Shown one piece after another: positions 8,544 through 17,222 of a stretch of 64,000 nucleotides of DNA (position 1 is its first letter; every line of letters starts with the position of its first letter). The position numbers and the translations under genes are program-made. The DNA lies in NCBI RefSeq assembly GCF_003605635.1, contig NZ_QMDW01000007.1, forward strand, positions 62,001-126,000, in the 5' to 3' direction. Below the pieces are notes generated by a model, which saw nothing but the letters and a program-made list of their open reading frames with translations, did no database searches and was not told where the DNA came from. The DNA comes from Halonotius pteroides. GTDB lineage: Archaea > Halobacteriota > Halobacteria > Halobacteriales > Haloferacaceae.

Positions 8544-10670
8544 CTATCTGTCGACAAGCCCGCCGTCACCGCTGAGCGCCGGCGTCGACGCCGCGGCTGT
8601 CCCCTGATCGTCGTCATCTGTCGAGCGCGGTGGGGCTCGAACGGTCACCGCACACTGCTTGAGGTTTGGTTCGTCAGATTCCGGATCCACCGCCGGCAGC
8701 GTCAGCTTGTTTGCGGCCGGGTTGTGGATCGGCACCCACACCATCCCCGGCGGGACGCTGTCGTCAGCTGCCACGGTGACGGTGACGCTATCGCGCCGGG
8801 ATTCGATCACTGTCCGACTTCGATCGAAGGCATCGAGACAGTTGCCGACTGTCTCGGGATGGATGCGGGCATCTGGAACCGTGTCGTCGTCCGCTCGGTT
8901 CCGAATCCCGGTGTTGTAAACCCCGGCACACCGCCCGGTTGTCAACACTAAAGGATACGCCGCATCGAGGGGTTCCGGCACGCCACTGTGGGTGGCCGCT
9001 GAGAATCGGGCGCGACCCGACTCCGTCTCAAACTGCCATCTGTCGCCACCCTCATGGTATCGGTAGCCGCCATGGCTGTCCGCAGTCGGAGCCGGCCATC
9101 TGACCGCCAGCTCCTCGGTCAGCCGGTCGTAGGAGAGCCCCGAGAGATCCGCGGTTGTGCCGGCGGTCAATGCGGTGAGCTCATCGAAGACACGCCCTGG
9201 ATCCAGCGGTGTCTCCGCAAACAGACCGGTCTCGACACGGTTGCCGATGGCGGCGATGATGTCGAGATCCTGTCGTGCAGCCCCCGGCGGGTCGACTGCC
9301 TGTCGTACCCGCGAGACGCGTCGCTCCATGTTGGTTGCCGTCCCCTCTGTTTCCCCCCACGTCGCCGCCGGCAACACCACATCGGCGCAGGCGACTGTTT
9401 CCGAGTAGAAGGCGTCCTGGGCGACAAGAAAGACCTCCTCTAAGACATCGGTCACCTGACCCGCATCCGGCATCCCGGCCGCCGGGTTCGTCGCTACCGT
9501 CCAGCAGACCTCGCTTTCGCCGCGAGCGATGGCGTCGACGATGCCGACAAAGCCCGGCCCTGTCGTCTCTGGAAGCCGAGAGAGCGGCACGTCCCACGCT
9601 TCGGCGACGGCCTTACGGGCTGTTTCATCGTCGAAAGCGCGATGACCGGGCCAGGTTCCCTTTGAGGAACACACACGGTTACCCATCGAGTTGGCTTGCC
9701 CGGTCAGCGAGAAGGGGCCGCTACCGGGGCCAATATTTCCGGTCACCAAACAGAGATCGATGAGGGCACGGGCCGTCGCTGTCCCCTGAATGCTCTGGTT
9801 GACACCCATCCCCCAGTACAACAGCGTGTCGTCGGTGAGGCCGTCAGCGATGGTCTCGATGGTATCAGTGTCGACACCGGCGGTCTCAGCAGCGGTGTCG
9901 AGCGTCGGCAGCGAGTCGACCAGTTCCTCGTAGCCGGTCGTCTGTGACTCGATAAATTTGGTATCGACATCGCCGGCGTCGATGACGGCTGCCAGCACCG
10001 CTCGGGCCAACGCGAGGTCGGTGCCGGGATCCGGGCGAACGTGGGTGTCGGCGTCGTCGGCGGTCGCCGTCTCAACGGGGTCAACAACGATCAGTTGGCC
10101 GTCGTCGGCGACGCTATCGGTGATCCACCGGTAAACCACCGGATGGGCGGTCGCCGGGTTCGCCCCCCAGATGAGATGGGTGTCGGCTTTCGGGATATCG
10201 TCGTATGTCGGCGGCGGTGCGTCGCTGCCAAACGACTGAAAGTACGCCGAGACCGCCGAAGCCATACAGAGCGTCGTGTTGGAATCGTAGTACGGCGTCC
10301 CAAAGCCGCCGCGGGCAAGCTTCCCAAGCGCGTATGCGGCTTCGTTGGTCTGCTGGCCGCTACCGAGGACAGCGATGTTGCCATTGTTGTTGCCGAGTGC
10401 CTCGATAAAGCGGCTGGTGACAAGCCCGAGAGCCGTCTCCCAGTCGGTTGGCTGGAGCGTGCCACCTCGCCTGATCAGGGGGTCGGTTATCCGCTTGCCG
10501 TCGGGGGCAAGGGTTTCGCTCACGCCGCGTTGGCATTTCGCGCCGCCGGTTGCGGGATGGGAGGGATCACCGGTCACCTCGCCGAGGCTATCCCCATCAG
10601 CTGTCGGTCGCTGGCGATGACCACAGCCGACCGCACACCGCATGCAGGTCGTCGACTGCCAATCGCTCAT
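8544..10670 (-). CDS. nasA: Assimilatory nitrate reductase NasA, copy 1
   Basis: Molybdopterin oxidoreductase of 708 residues that reduces nitrate to nitrite in the cytoplasm with ferredoxin as likely donor. The N-terminal [4Fe-4S] site is C9-x2-C12-x3-C16 and C46 (CQRG). C135 in NTTLCMASAV is the probable Mo ligand. Molybdopterin-binding segments include GTATARALIDL and SKGTWPGHRAF. The C-terminal dinucleotide-binding domain ends near VPIHNPAANKLTL, DPESDEPNLKQCAV. There is no C-terminal BFD-type Fe-S domain, as in other haloarchaeal NasA. Start ATG at 10670 has Shine-Dalgarno GGGAGGTG at 10679-10686 and overlaps a leader ORF. It lies downstream of a diverged paralogue (copy 2). Confidence 0.92.
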   Translation of the reverse strand: MSDWQSTTCMRCAVGCGHRQRPTADGDSLGEVTGDPSHPATGGAKCQRGVSETLAPDGKRITDPLIRRGGTLQPTDWETALGLVTSRFIEALGNNNGNIAVLGSGQQTNEAAYALGKLARGGFGTPYYDSNTTLCMASAVSAYFQSFGSDAPPPTYDDIPKADTHLIWGANPATAHPVVYRWITDSVADDGQLIVVDPVETATADDADTHVRPDPGTDLALARAVLAAVIDAGDVDTKFIESQTTGYEELVDSLPTLDTAAETAGVDTDTIETIADGLTDDTLLYWGMGVNQSIQGTATARALIDLCLVTGNIGPGSGPFSLTGQANSMGNRVCSSKGTWPGHRAFDDETARKAVAEAWDVPLSRLPETTGPGFVGIVDAIARGESEVCWTVATNPAAGMPDAGQVTDVLEEVFLVAQDAFYSETVACADVVLPAATWGETEGTATNMERRVSRVRQAVDPPGAARQDLDIIAAIGNRVETGLFAETPLDPGRVFDELTALTAGTTADLSGLSYDRLTEELAVRWPAPTADSHGGYRYHEGGDRWQFETESGRARFSAATHSGVPEPLDAAYPLVLTTGRCAGVYNTGIRNRADDDTVPDARIHPETVGNCLDAFDRSRTVIESRRDSVTVTVAADDSVPPGMVWVPIHNPAANKLTLPAVDPESDEPNLKQCAVTVRAPPRSTDDDDQGTAAASTPALSGDGGLVDR

Positions 10671-10708
10671 CGCGGCTGCACCTCCCGTGTGCGCCGATTG
10701 ATCTGCAT
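10667..10708 (-). CDS. 13-codon leader ORF overlapping nasA copy 1 start
   Basis: ATG at 10708, TGA at 10669-10667 overlapping the nasA ATG as ATGA. Peptide MQINRRTREVQPR. An in-frame ATG at 10738 would make it 23 codons. The TATA box TTAATAAA (10746-10739) lies about 34 nt upstream of the shorter start. The nasA Shine-Dalgarno sits inside the ORF. Confidence 0.4.
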   Translation of the reverse strand: MQINRRTREVQPR

Positions 10709-10836
10709 AGTTTTGTGTCTACACACCGTATTCACCATTTATTAACTGTATTTGGGTTATTCACACTGAAAACCATTTGGTTGGTTGTTATATCTATTGA
10801 CTACTGCACATATTGGCGTATGTTTTGACATCGGTG

Positions 10837-12948
10837 TCAGTCGGCATCACCGACAACCGTCTCCTCGGTAGACAGTCCTTGCGTTGATAGTGGGTTCGAC
10901 CGTGACGGCGGCCGGAGATCGACCGCACACTGTTTGAAGTTTGGCTCGTCGGACTCCGGATCGACCGCCGGCAGCGTCAACGCATTGACCGCGGGGTGGT
11001 GGATCGGCAGCCAGAGCAGGCCGGTCGGCACCCCATCGTCGGGCTGGACGGTGACGGTCACCGACGACCGTCGCGAGACGACGACGGTACGGCCGCGATC
11101 CAGTGCCTCGATATGCTTCAGTGTCGTCTCCGGGTGGACACGAACGACCGGGCAATCTTCAGCCTCGCCGCCACGCGTTCGAACCCCGGTGTTGTAGGCA
11201 TCAGGCTCCCGGCCGGTCGTCAGCGTCAGCGGATACGCCTCGGTGGTCGGCTCCGCGAGGCCGCCGTGGGTGGCAGTCGAAAACCGTGCCCGCCCGGATG
11301 CTGTCGGAAACGTCCATCTCTCGTCGTCGACGTAGCGGTAGCCGGCTTGGGTCTCGGGGTCATCCGTTGGCCATCGGACGGCGAGTTCGGCTTCCAGCCG
11401 GTCGTAGCTGATCCCCGTGCAGTCGGCGGGCGTCCCGGCAGTGAGTGCCCGAAACTCATCGAAGACCGCCGCGGGGTCTCTCGCGGGCCGATCGATGAGT
11501 TCCGGATACAACCGGTGACCGATCGTGGAGATAATATCGATATCCTGTCGTACCTTCGATGGCGTCTCGGTGGCTGCCCGAACACGGGAGATGGTTCGCT
11601 CCATGTTGGTTGCCGTCCCCTCGCTTTCACCCCACGTTGCCGCCGGCAACACGACATCTGCTATCTCGGTGGTTTCGGTGCGGAAGGCATCTTGGACGAC
11701 AAGGAAGGTGTCCTCAAGCGTCCCCCGAACCGCATCGGCGTCAGGCATGCCGGCGACCGGGTTTGTTGCTACCGCCCAACAGGCCCCCGGCGGCCCATCA
11801 GCGAGCGCATCAGCGATACCAACCGGGCCAGGGCCCGGATCGTCGGGGAACTGGTCGGCGTTGATCCCCCACGCGTCGGCGACGGTTTCGCGGTGCTCCG
11901 GATCGCCGAAGGCGCGGTGGCCGGGCCAGGTTCCCTTCGAGGAGCAGATCCGCGTTCCCATCGAGTTGGCTTGGCCGGTCAGCGAGAAGGGGCCACTGCC
12001 GGAACCCATGTTCCCGGTTGCCAGACAGAGATCGATCAACGCCCGTGCTGTCGCTGTCCCCTGAATGCTCTGGTTGACACCCATCCCCCAGTACAACAGC
12101 GTATCGTCGGCCAACGCCGTAGCGACGGTGTCGACAGTTTCCATCTTAACGCCGGCGGTGTCAGCAGCGACTTTGGCCTCAGGGAGTGCATCGAGAAGTG
12201 CTTCAAAACCGACTGTCGCGTCGTCGATGAACGACCGGTCGATCTCGTTGGTTGCGACCAGCCGGGCAAGGATGGCCCGAGCGAACGCAAGATCGGTGCC
12301 AGGATCGAGTTGGACGTGGGTATCGCCGTCCTCAGCAGTTTCACTTTCGACAGGATCGACGACAAGCAGCCGACTATCGTCCTCGTCTGCGCTCTGGTTG
12401 ATCCACCGATACATAACCGGATGAGCGGCTGTGGGGTTGGCTCCCCAGACGAGATGCGTTTTTGCTTCGGGGATGTCGTCGTACGTTGGCGGTGGCGCGT
12501 CGCTGCCAAAGGCTTGGTAGTAAGCGGTGACCGCCGAGGCCATACAGAGAGTGGTGTTGGCGTCGTAGTATCGGGTGCCAAAGCCGCCGCGGGCAAGCTT
12601 GCCGAGCACGTAGGCGGCCTCATTGGTCTGTTGCCCACTCCCGAGCACCGCAACGCCGTGGGGTGACCGTTGGAGTGCAGTCTCAAATCTGTTTACCACG
12701 GTGCCGATGGCAGTGTCCCAACTTGTCGCGACCAGTTCGTCGCCTTTCCTGATGAGCGGCCGGGTGAGCCACTCGCCGTCCGGATCAGCCGATTCGCTGA
12801 TCCCGCGCTGACAGGCTAACCCGTGGCTAACCGGGTGATTTGCGTCGCCACGAACGGTGTCAATCCCATAGCCACTGTCGACGCCCTTCTGGAGGTGACC
12901 ACACCCGACCGCACACCGCATACACGTTGTCGGCGTCCACTCGGTCAT
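10837..12948 (-). CDS. nasA: Assimilatory nitrate reductase NasA, copy 2
   Basis: A 703-residue paralogue of copy 1, collinear with it over the first 140 residues without gaps. It has the same [4Fe-4S] ligands (C9, C12, C16, C46) and Mo ligand C135. By eye about 60% of residues match, with long identical blocks such as LYWGMGVNQSIQGTATARAL. It has its own promoter region and leader ORF, so the two reductases may be expressed separately. A 53-bp block (12050-12102) is identical in DNA to 9775-9827 of copy 1, suggesting gene conversion or very tight constraint. It is divergent from nirA. Confidence 0.92.
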   Translation of the reverse strand: MTEWTPTTCMRCAVGCGHLQKGVDSGYGIDTVRGDANHPVSHGLACQRGISESADPDGEWLTRPLIRKGDELVATSWDTAIGTVVNRFETALQRSPHGVAVLGSGQQTNEAAYVLGKLARGGFGTRYYDANTTLCMASAVTAYYQAFGSDAPPPTYDDIPEAKTHLVWGANPTAAHPVMYRWINQSADEDDSRLLVVDPVESETAEDGDTHVQLDPGTDLAFARAILARLVATNEIDRSFIDDATVGFEALLDALPEAKVAADTAGVKMETVDTVATALADDTLLYWGMGVNQSIQGTATARALIDLCLATGNMGSGSGPFSLTGQANSMGTRICSSKGTWPGHRAFGDPEHRETVADAWGINADQFPDDPGPGPVGIADALADGPPGACWAVATNPVAGMPDADAVRGTLEDTFLVVQDAFRTETTEIADVVLPAATWGESEGTATNMERTISRVRAATETPSKVRQDIDIISTIGHRLYPELIDRPARDPAAVFDEFRALTAGTPADCTGISYDRLEAELAVRWPTDDPETQAGYRYVDDERWTFPTASGRARFSTATHGGLAEPTTEAYPLTLTTGREPDAYNTGVRTRGGEAEDCPVVRVHPETTLKHIEALDRGRTVVVSRRSSVTVTVQPDDGVPTGLLWLPIHHPAVNALTLPAVDPESDEPNFKQCAVDLRPPSRSNPLSTQGLSTEETVVGDAD

Positions 12949-13037
12949 TGAGCCCTCCGGTGGCCGCTCGGCTGGCGGTTGCCGGCGATGAACTCCGATG
13001 ATAACTCAGTGAACGTGTTGATGGATGATGCGACCAT
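12945..13037 (-). CDS. 30-codon leader ORF overlapping nasA copy 2 start
   Basis: ATG at 13037, TGA at 12947-12945, sharing ATGA with nasA. Peptide begins MVASSINTFTELS and is Arg-rich at its end. A GGAGG Shine-Dalgarno for nasA lies 6 nt before the ATG, within the ORF. The TATA-like AATTATTTTG (13080-13071) is about 39 nt upstream. TGTTGAAAC (13053-13045) lies between them, near the expected transcription start. Confidence 0.4.
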   Translation of the reverse strand: MVASSINTFTELSSEFIAGNRQPSGHRRAQ

Positions 13038-13390
13038 TATAGTTGTTTCAACAAGTACTGTGGCTATGAGCAAAATAATTGTTTCGATATGGCATATTTT
13101 CTGAAAAATTGAGCGTTTTTAACCATTGTGCATGCGCCCCTCGCGCGGGCACTCAGCGCGGCGTGTGCCAACTGTTGTGGGCGCAAAAATGTCGAACTGT
13201 TCTTTGCTCAGGAAATAAAGCCACAATCAACATGTCTTTGTGCGTTATCATAAAAATAGTTTAGTTCCTAACCACAGCGATGAAATATACTTCCGTTTGC
13301 CCCCGGATTTCAGAGATCACCTGGTTTTGACTGTAATTTCCATATTTATTAAACGAATACGCTTTTATGCAGAGATACAAATCTATATCT
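13038..13390. other. Divergent promoter region nasA2 / nirA
   Basis: 353 bp separating divergent units. The left part carries the nasA2 promoter. The centre (13125-13195) is a GC-rich island in AT-rich surroundings and holds a GGCAC/GTGCC inverted repeat (13147-13168). The right part holds the nirA promoter CTTTTATG (13362-13369), 25 nt upstream of the nirA leader ORF. This is a good candidate for binding of a nitrogen-responsive regulator. Confidence 0.5.
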
Positions 13391-13459
13391 ATGCTCACTG
13401 AGCATCCGATCAAAGAACCGGTTGATGATTCACACTTTGATGTGACGGGAGGCGACTGA
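13391..13459 (+). CDS. 22-codon leader ORF overlapping nirA start
   Basis: ATG at 13391 and TGA at 13457-13459, overlapping the nirA ATG as TGATG. The peptide begins MLTEHPIKEPVDDSHFD and is acidic, unlike the other leader peptides. Box A centred at 13366 predicts transcription starting at or next to this ATG, so it should be leaderless. The nirA Shine-Dalgarno GGGAGG lies in its last codons. Confidence 0.5.
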   Translation: MLTEHPIKEPVDDSHFDVTGGD

Positions 13460-15210
13460 TGGCACATAAAAAAGAGACGTACAAAGACGAGCTCTACGGC
13501 GATGCGGTTCGCGAGAAGATCCATGAGTTCGCCGAGCAGGGGTATGAGTCGATCCCGGAAGACGAGCGCGAGGCGTGGTTCTCTCGATTCAAGTTCTGTG
13601 GTGTCTTTCACCAGCGAGACGGACAGGACGGCTACTTCATGATGCGGTTGACCAACTGCAACGGCCGGCTGCAACCGGGGCAGCTTCGCGCCATCGGCGA
13701 GGTGGCCAGCGAGTACGCCCAAGGGCCGGTTGCCAACCCCGAGTACGGCAACGGCTGGATCGACTTCACCACCCGGCAGTCGATTCAGCTACACTGGATC
13801 GAACTTGAGGATGTCCCGGAGATCTGGGAAAAACTGGAAGCCGTCGGCGTTACGACACGGTCATCCGGTGGCGACACGATGCGCAACATTTCCGGCTGTC
13901 CCGTCGCCGGCATCTCAAAAGACGAGATCATCGATACCTTGCCGCTGTTGGATCGGTTCCAAGAGGAGATCCGCGGCGACAACGATCTCTGTAATATGCC
14001 GCGGAAATTCAATATCTCGATCACAGGAACCCCAGAGGGTGGCGCACAGGACTCGATCAACGATATCGGGCTCGAACCCGCAACGAAAGAGATCGACGGG
14101 GAGGAAACCCTCGGCTTCAACGTCCGCGTCGGTGGCGGCCTCGGCGGGCACGAACCACGGGTGGCTCGCCCGCTGGATGTTTTCGTCGATCCGGACAACG
14201 CCTACGAGGTGGTTCGTGGCTTCGTCGAACTCTACCACGACCACGGCAACCGACAGAACCGGAACAAGAACCGCTCACGGTTCTTCGTTGACGAACACGG
14301 GACAGAGTGGATTCGGGAGCTGTTAGGGGAGGAGTACGTCGATTTCGAGCTTCATACCGCCGGCGAAGATATGCGAGAGGAGTACACATACAACGCCGGT
14401 CGCGGCGATGGCGACGAGTTCGACTACCTCGGCGTCCACGAGCAGCAGGACGGCAACTACTACGTCGGGCTCAGCGTCGCCGTCGGACGCATGCCAGCCG
14501 AGGAGGCGATCGAACTCGCCGACCTCGCAGACGAGTACGGCTCCGGCCGGCTCCGGCTGACCCGGCGACAGAACCCGATTCTCATCGATATTGAGGGTGA
14601 CCGCCTCAACGAGCTGCTGGAGGAGCCACTGCTGGACAAACACACACCCGAACCCAATCCCTTCACCCGCGGGGCGATGGCCTGTACCGGCACCGAGTTC
14701 TGCAATCTCGCGCTCACCGAGACCAAGGCCCGGATGTCGAGGATGCTGCGGTGGCTGCGCGACAACGTCGAACTCCCGGCCGATGTCGAGCAGCTCAAGA
14801 TCCACTACTCGGGCTGTACGGCCGACTGTGGACACGCCAACACCGCGGATATCGGGCTGATCGGGATGCGCGGCCGCAAGGATGGGGAGATGGTCGAGAC
14901 GCTGGATCTGGGTGTCGGCGGCGGCATCGGCGAGGAGCCGTCGTTCGTTGAGTGGATTCGCCAGCGCATCCCCGCAGACGAGGTTCCCGGCGCGATCCGA
15001 AATCTTGTCGAGGCGTTCGCGGCCCACCGTGAGGCCGGCCAGACGTTCCGCGAATGGGCCGACACAGCCGGCGACGAGCAGTTGATCGAGTTCGCCGAAC
15101 CCGAGGAGACAACGTACGACGACCCGTGTCTCACGGATGCCAAACAGGCGTGGTACCCCTTCGCCGAGACAGGCGACCCGAGCCCCGAGGCTGCCTCAGC
15201 GGACGACTGA
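13459..15210 (+). CDS. nirA: Ferredoxin-nitrite reductase
   Basis: Siroheme enzyme of 583 residues reducing nitrite to ammonium with six electrons from ferredoxin. The siroheme/[4Fe-4S] cysteines are C412 and C418 (CTGTEFC) and C453 and C457 (CTADC). Two ferrodoxin-like half domains are recognisable, including GNGWIDFTTRQSIQLHW in the first and GSGRLRLTRRQNPIL in the second. The C-terminal acidic tail is a halophilic feature. It is divergent from the nasA genes and completes nitrate assimilation. Translation start is the ATG at 13459, coupled to the leader ORF. Confidence 0.95.
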   Translation: MAHKKETYKDELYGDAVREKIHEFAEQGYESIPEDEREAWFSRFKFCGVFHQRDGQDGYFMMRLTNCNGRLQPGQLRAIGEVASEYAQGPVANPEYGNGWIDFTTRQSIQLHWIELEDVPEIWEKLEAVGVTTRSSGGDTMRNISGCPVAGISKDEIIDTLPLLDRFQEEIRGDNDLCNMPRKFNISITGTPEGGAQDSINDIGLEPATKEIDGEETLGFNVRVGGGLGGHEPRVARPLDVFVDPDNAYEVVRGFVELYHDHGNRQNRNKNRSRFFVDEHGTEWIRELLGEEYVDFELHTAGEDMREEYTYNAGRGDGDEFDYLGVHEQQDGNYYVGLSVAVGRMPAEEAIELADLADEYGSGRLRLTRRQNPILIDIEGDRLNELLEEPLLDKHTPEPNPFTRGAMACTGTEFCNLALTETKARMSRMLRWLRDNVELPADVEQLKIHYSGCTADCGHANTADIGLIGMRGRKDGEMVETLDLGVGGGIGEEPSFVEWIRQRIPADEVPGAIRNLVEAFAAHREAGQTFREWADTAGDEQLIEFAEPEETTYDDPCLTDAKQAWYPFAETGDPSPEAASADD

Positions 15211-15508
15211 GGTATGGACAGGTGCTTGTCTAAGACGACACACCGTTCCTCATGAACAACTGCTCTTGGTAATTAAGCACTGAAGAAACCTACCTTCGAC
15301 AGCTTCGGTTTGCTGTTCATTTGTGTGCAACGGCGACGACAGCAAACTACCGACGACCATTTCTGTTGACAGCGATCCGGCTGTTTGCCACAAAATGCGA
15401 GCGATGTAATTGAAGTCAATAGCAGTATCTGGCTATGAAATTGATTCTTATTACTAAATTAGTCGAATCCCCCGTACATTTAATTATCGGAGCGGCGAGG
15501 GGGTAGAT
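15211..15508. other. Intergenic region nirA - moaA
   Basis: 298 bp without a gene, AT-rich at 15395-15485. The TATA box TTTAATTATC at 15479-15488 is centred 25 nt before the moaA ATG, so moaA should be leaderless. The GAGGGGG stretch between them is probably coincidental. Confidence 0.5.
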
Positions 15509-16534
15509 ATGAACGGGCCGCTGGAAGACGAGTTCGGTCGAGAGGTCACGGGCGTGCGCGTATCGCTCACCGACCGGTGTAACTTCGACTGTGTCTACTG
15601 CCACAACGAAGGGCTTGGTGACACCCGCGGCCCGATGGAGCCCGACGACAACGAGATGACCGCCGATGACGTGGTTCGGTTTCTGGATGTCGTCGAGGAG
15701 TTCGGCGTCAAGAAGGTCAAGTTCACCGGTGGCGAGCCCATGTTGCGACAGGATCTGGCGGAAATCATCCGCCGTACACCCGAGTCGATGGAGGCGTCGA
15801 TGACGACCAACGGAACATTCCTCCCCGGGCGTGCTGAGAAGCTCAAAGCTGCCGGGCTTGAACGCGTCAACGTCTCACAGGACGCGATCGATCCCGACGC
15901 CTTCGCCGAGATCACGAAATCCGGCGCGTACGAACAGGTGCTTGCGGGTGTCGAGGCAGCCGTCGACGCCGGGCTCGCGCCGGTAAAGCTCAACATGGTC
16001 GTGTTCAAACACACTGCCGGCTACGTCGAAGGGATGGTCGAACACGCTGCCAACAACGACGGCCTCCGGCTGCAGTTGATCGAGTATATGCCTGAATTGA
16101 CCGGCCACCCGGAGTGGAATATCGACATCGAACGTGTCCACGACTGGTTGACAGACCTCGCCGACCGGGTCGAACAGCGCGAGATGCACAACCGGACGCG
16201 CTACTGGATCGCCGGCGACGACGCCGACGAGAACGAGGCGATCAACGAATCGAACGGCGGGATGGTCGAGATCGTCGACCCGGTCGAAAATCCGACCTTC
16301 TGTGCGAACTGCCACCGCGTGCGCGTCACACACGAAGGCTACCTGAAGGGCTGTCTCAACCGCAACGACGACCTCCGGTCGATGGGTGAGATGAGCCGCG
16401 ATGAGATCCAGGAAACGTTCCGCGAAACGGTCGCCAACCGCGTCCCCTACTACGGCGAGTACATGGTTCGCAACGATAACGACGAGTGGGTCGTCAACGA
16501 TGCGTATCTGTCAGCCACCTCCCCCGCTGACTGA
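15509..16534 (+). CDS. moaA: GTP 3',8-cyclase MoaA (molybdenum cofactor)
   Basis: Radical SAM enzyme of 341 residues catalysing the first step of molybdopterin synthesis. N-terminal cluster: C24-x3-C28-x2-C31 ([11 protein letters not shown]). C-terminal GTP-binding cluster: C265-x2-C268 ... C282 (FCANCHR, GCL). GGEP near residue 74 is the SAM-binding motif. It sits between nirA and mobA, supplying cofactor for NasA. The usual C-terminal GG dipeptide of bacterial MoaA is not obvious; the protein ends in an acidic tail, as in other haloarchaea. Confidence 0.93.
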   Translation: MNGPLEDEFGREVTGVRVSLTDRCNFDCVYCHNEGLGDTRGPMEPDDNEMTADDVVRFLDVVEEFGVKKVKFTGGEPMLRQDLAEIIRRTPESMEASMTTNGTFLPGRAEKLKAAGLERVNVSQDAIDPDAFAEITKSGAYEQVLAGVEAAVDAGLAPVKLNMVVFKHTAGYVEGMVEHAANNDGLRLQLIEYMPELTGHPEWNIDIERVHDWLTDLADRVEQREMHNRTRYWIAGDDADENEAINESNGGMVEIVDPVENPTFCANCHRVRVTHEGYLKGCLNRNDDLRSMGEMSRDEIQETFRETVANRVPYYGEYMVRNDNDEWVVNDAYLSATSPAD

Positions 16535-16554
16535 CGATTTTGTATCACTAGCGG

Positions 16555-17202
16555 CTACTGACCATCTCGCGTGCTGCTGTCGTCGGCCGTTTCGCGGATA
16601 AACTCCTCGCGTGAATTGATATCACGCAGTGACCGCCAACTGGTCTGTTCTGAAACCGTTGCCGCAGGGATCGTCAGAGTATCTAGCTCCGATAGCGCAC
16701 CGCGTAGGCTCAACGCATCGGCCGCCAGCCGCTGGTCGCCAACAGTCACCGTTCGCCCAACGCGGTAGACCGCCTGTGCCGGTTGGCGGTGGCCGTCGTC
16801 GAGTTCAGGAACCGCGGCGTCGTGTCCCATCGCCTGTTCGAACAGAAACTCAACGAACGCCGGATCGACAAACGGCATATCACAGGCGACGACCGCAGCA
16901 TACGTCGTCTCTATCTGCTTAAAGCTGGATACGATACCGGCGAGTGGCCCCCGATCGGGTTCGGGATCGGGCACAATCTCTATGGGCACATCGGCATCGA
17001 GTGCTGAGAGCACGCGGTCGAACGCCGGCTGTTGGCGTTCCCGACAGCTTACGAGGATTCGGTCGACAGCGCTTGCAAGTCGGCTACTGACGTGAGCGAT
17101 CATCGCCGTTCCATCGATCTCAGCGAGGGCCTTATCGGTCTCGCCAAACCGAGTGGAGTACCCCCCAGCGAGGACAACGCTGGTTCGTGGTTGGGTGTCC
17201 AT
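16555..17202 (-). CDS. mobA: Molybdenum cofactor guanylyltransferase MobA-like
   Basis: A 215-residue nucleotidyltransferase. The N-terminal motif LAGGYSTRFGETDKAL is the GTP-binding signature. GPLAGI near residue 85 and CDMPFVDP near 112 (metal-binding Asp) match MobA. It transfers GMP to molybdopterin for nitrate reductase, corresponding to the MobA-like gene in Haloferax nas operons. Convergent with moaA (20-bp gap). Confidence 0.88.
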   Translation of the reverse strand: MDTQPRTSVVLAGGYSTRFGETDKALAEIDGTAMIAHVSSRLASAVDRILVSCRERQQPAFDRVLSALDADVPIEIVPDPEPDRGPLAGIVSSFKQIETTYAAVVACDMPFVDPAFVEFLFEQAMGHDAAVPELDDGHRQPAQAVYRVGRTVTVGDQRLAADALSLRGALSELDTLTIPAATVSEQTSWRSLRDINSREEFIRETADDSSTRDGQ

Positions 17203-17222
17203 TGGCGTTTGTCATGCGGTGG

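Noticed and set aside
8375-8617. 80-codon minus-strand ORF downstream of nasA copy 1
   Set aside because: Arg-rich, overlaps the nasA C-terminus and shows no start context.
10996-12666. 556-codon plus-strand ORF antisense to nasA copy 2
   Set aside because: It mirrors nasA codons; GC-rich haloarchaeal genes keep the opposite strand open. Its product is Arg/Gly/Cys-rich without recognisable motifs.
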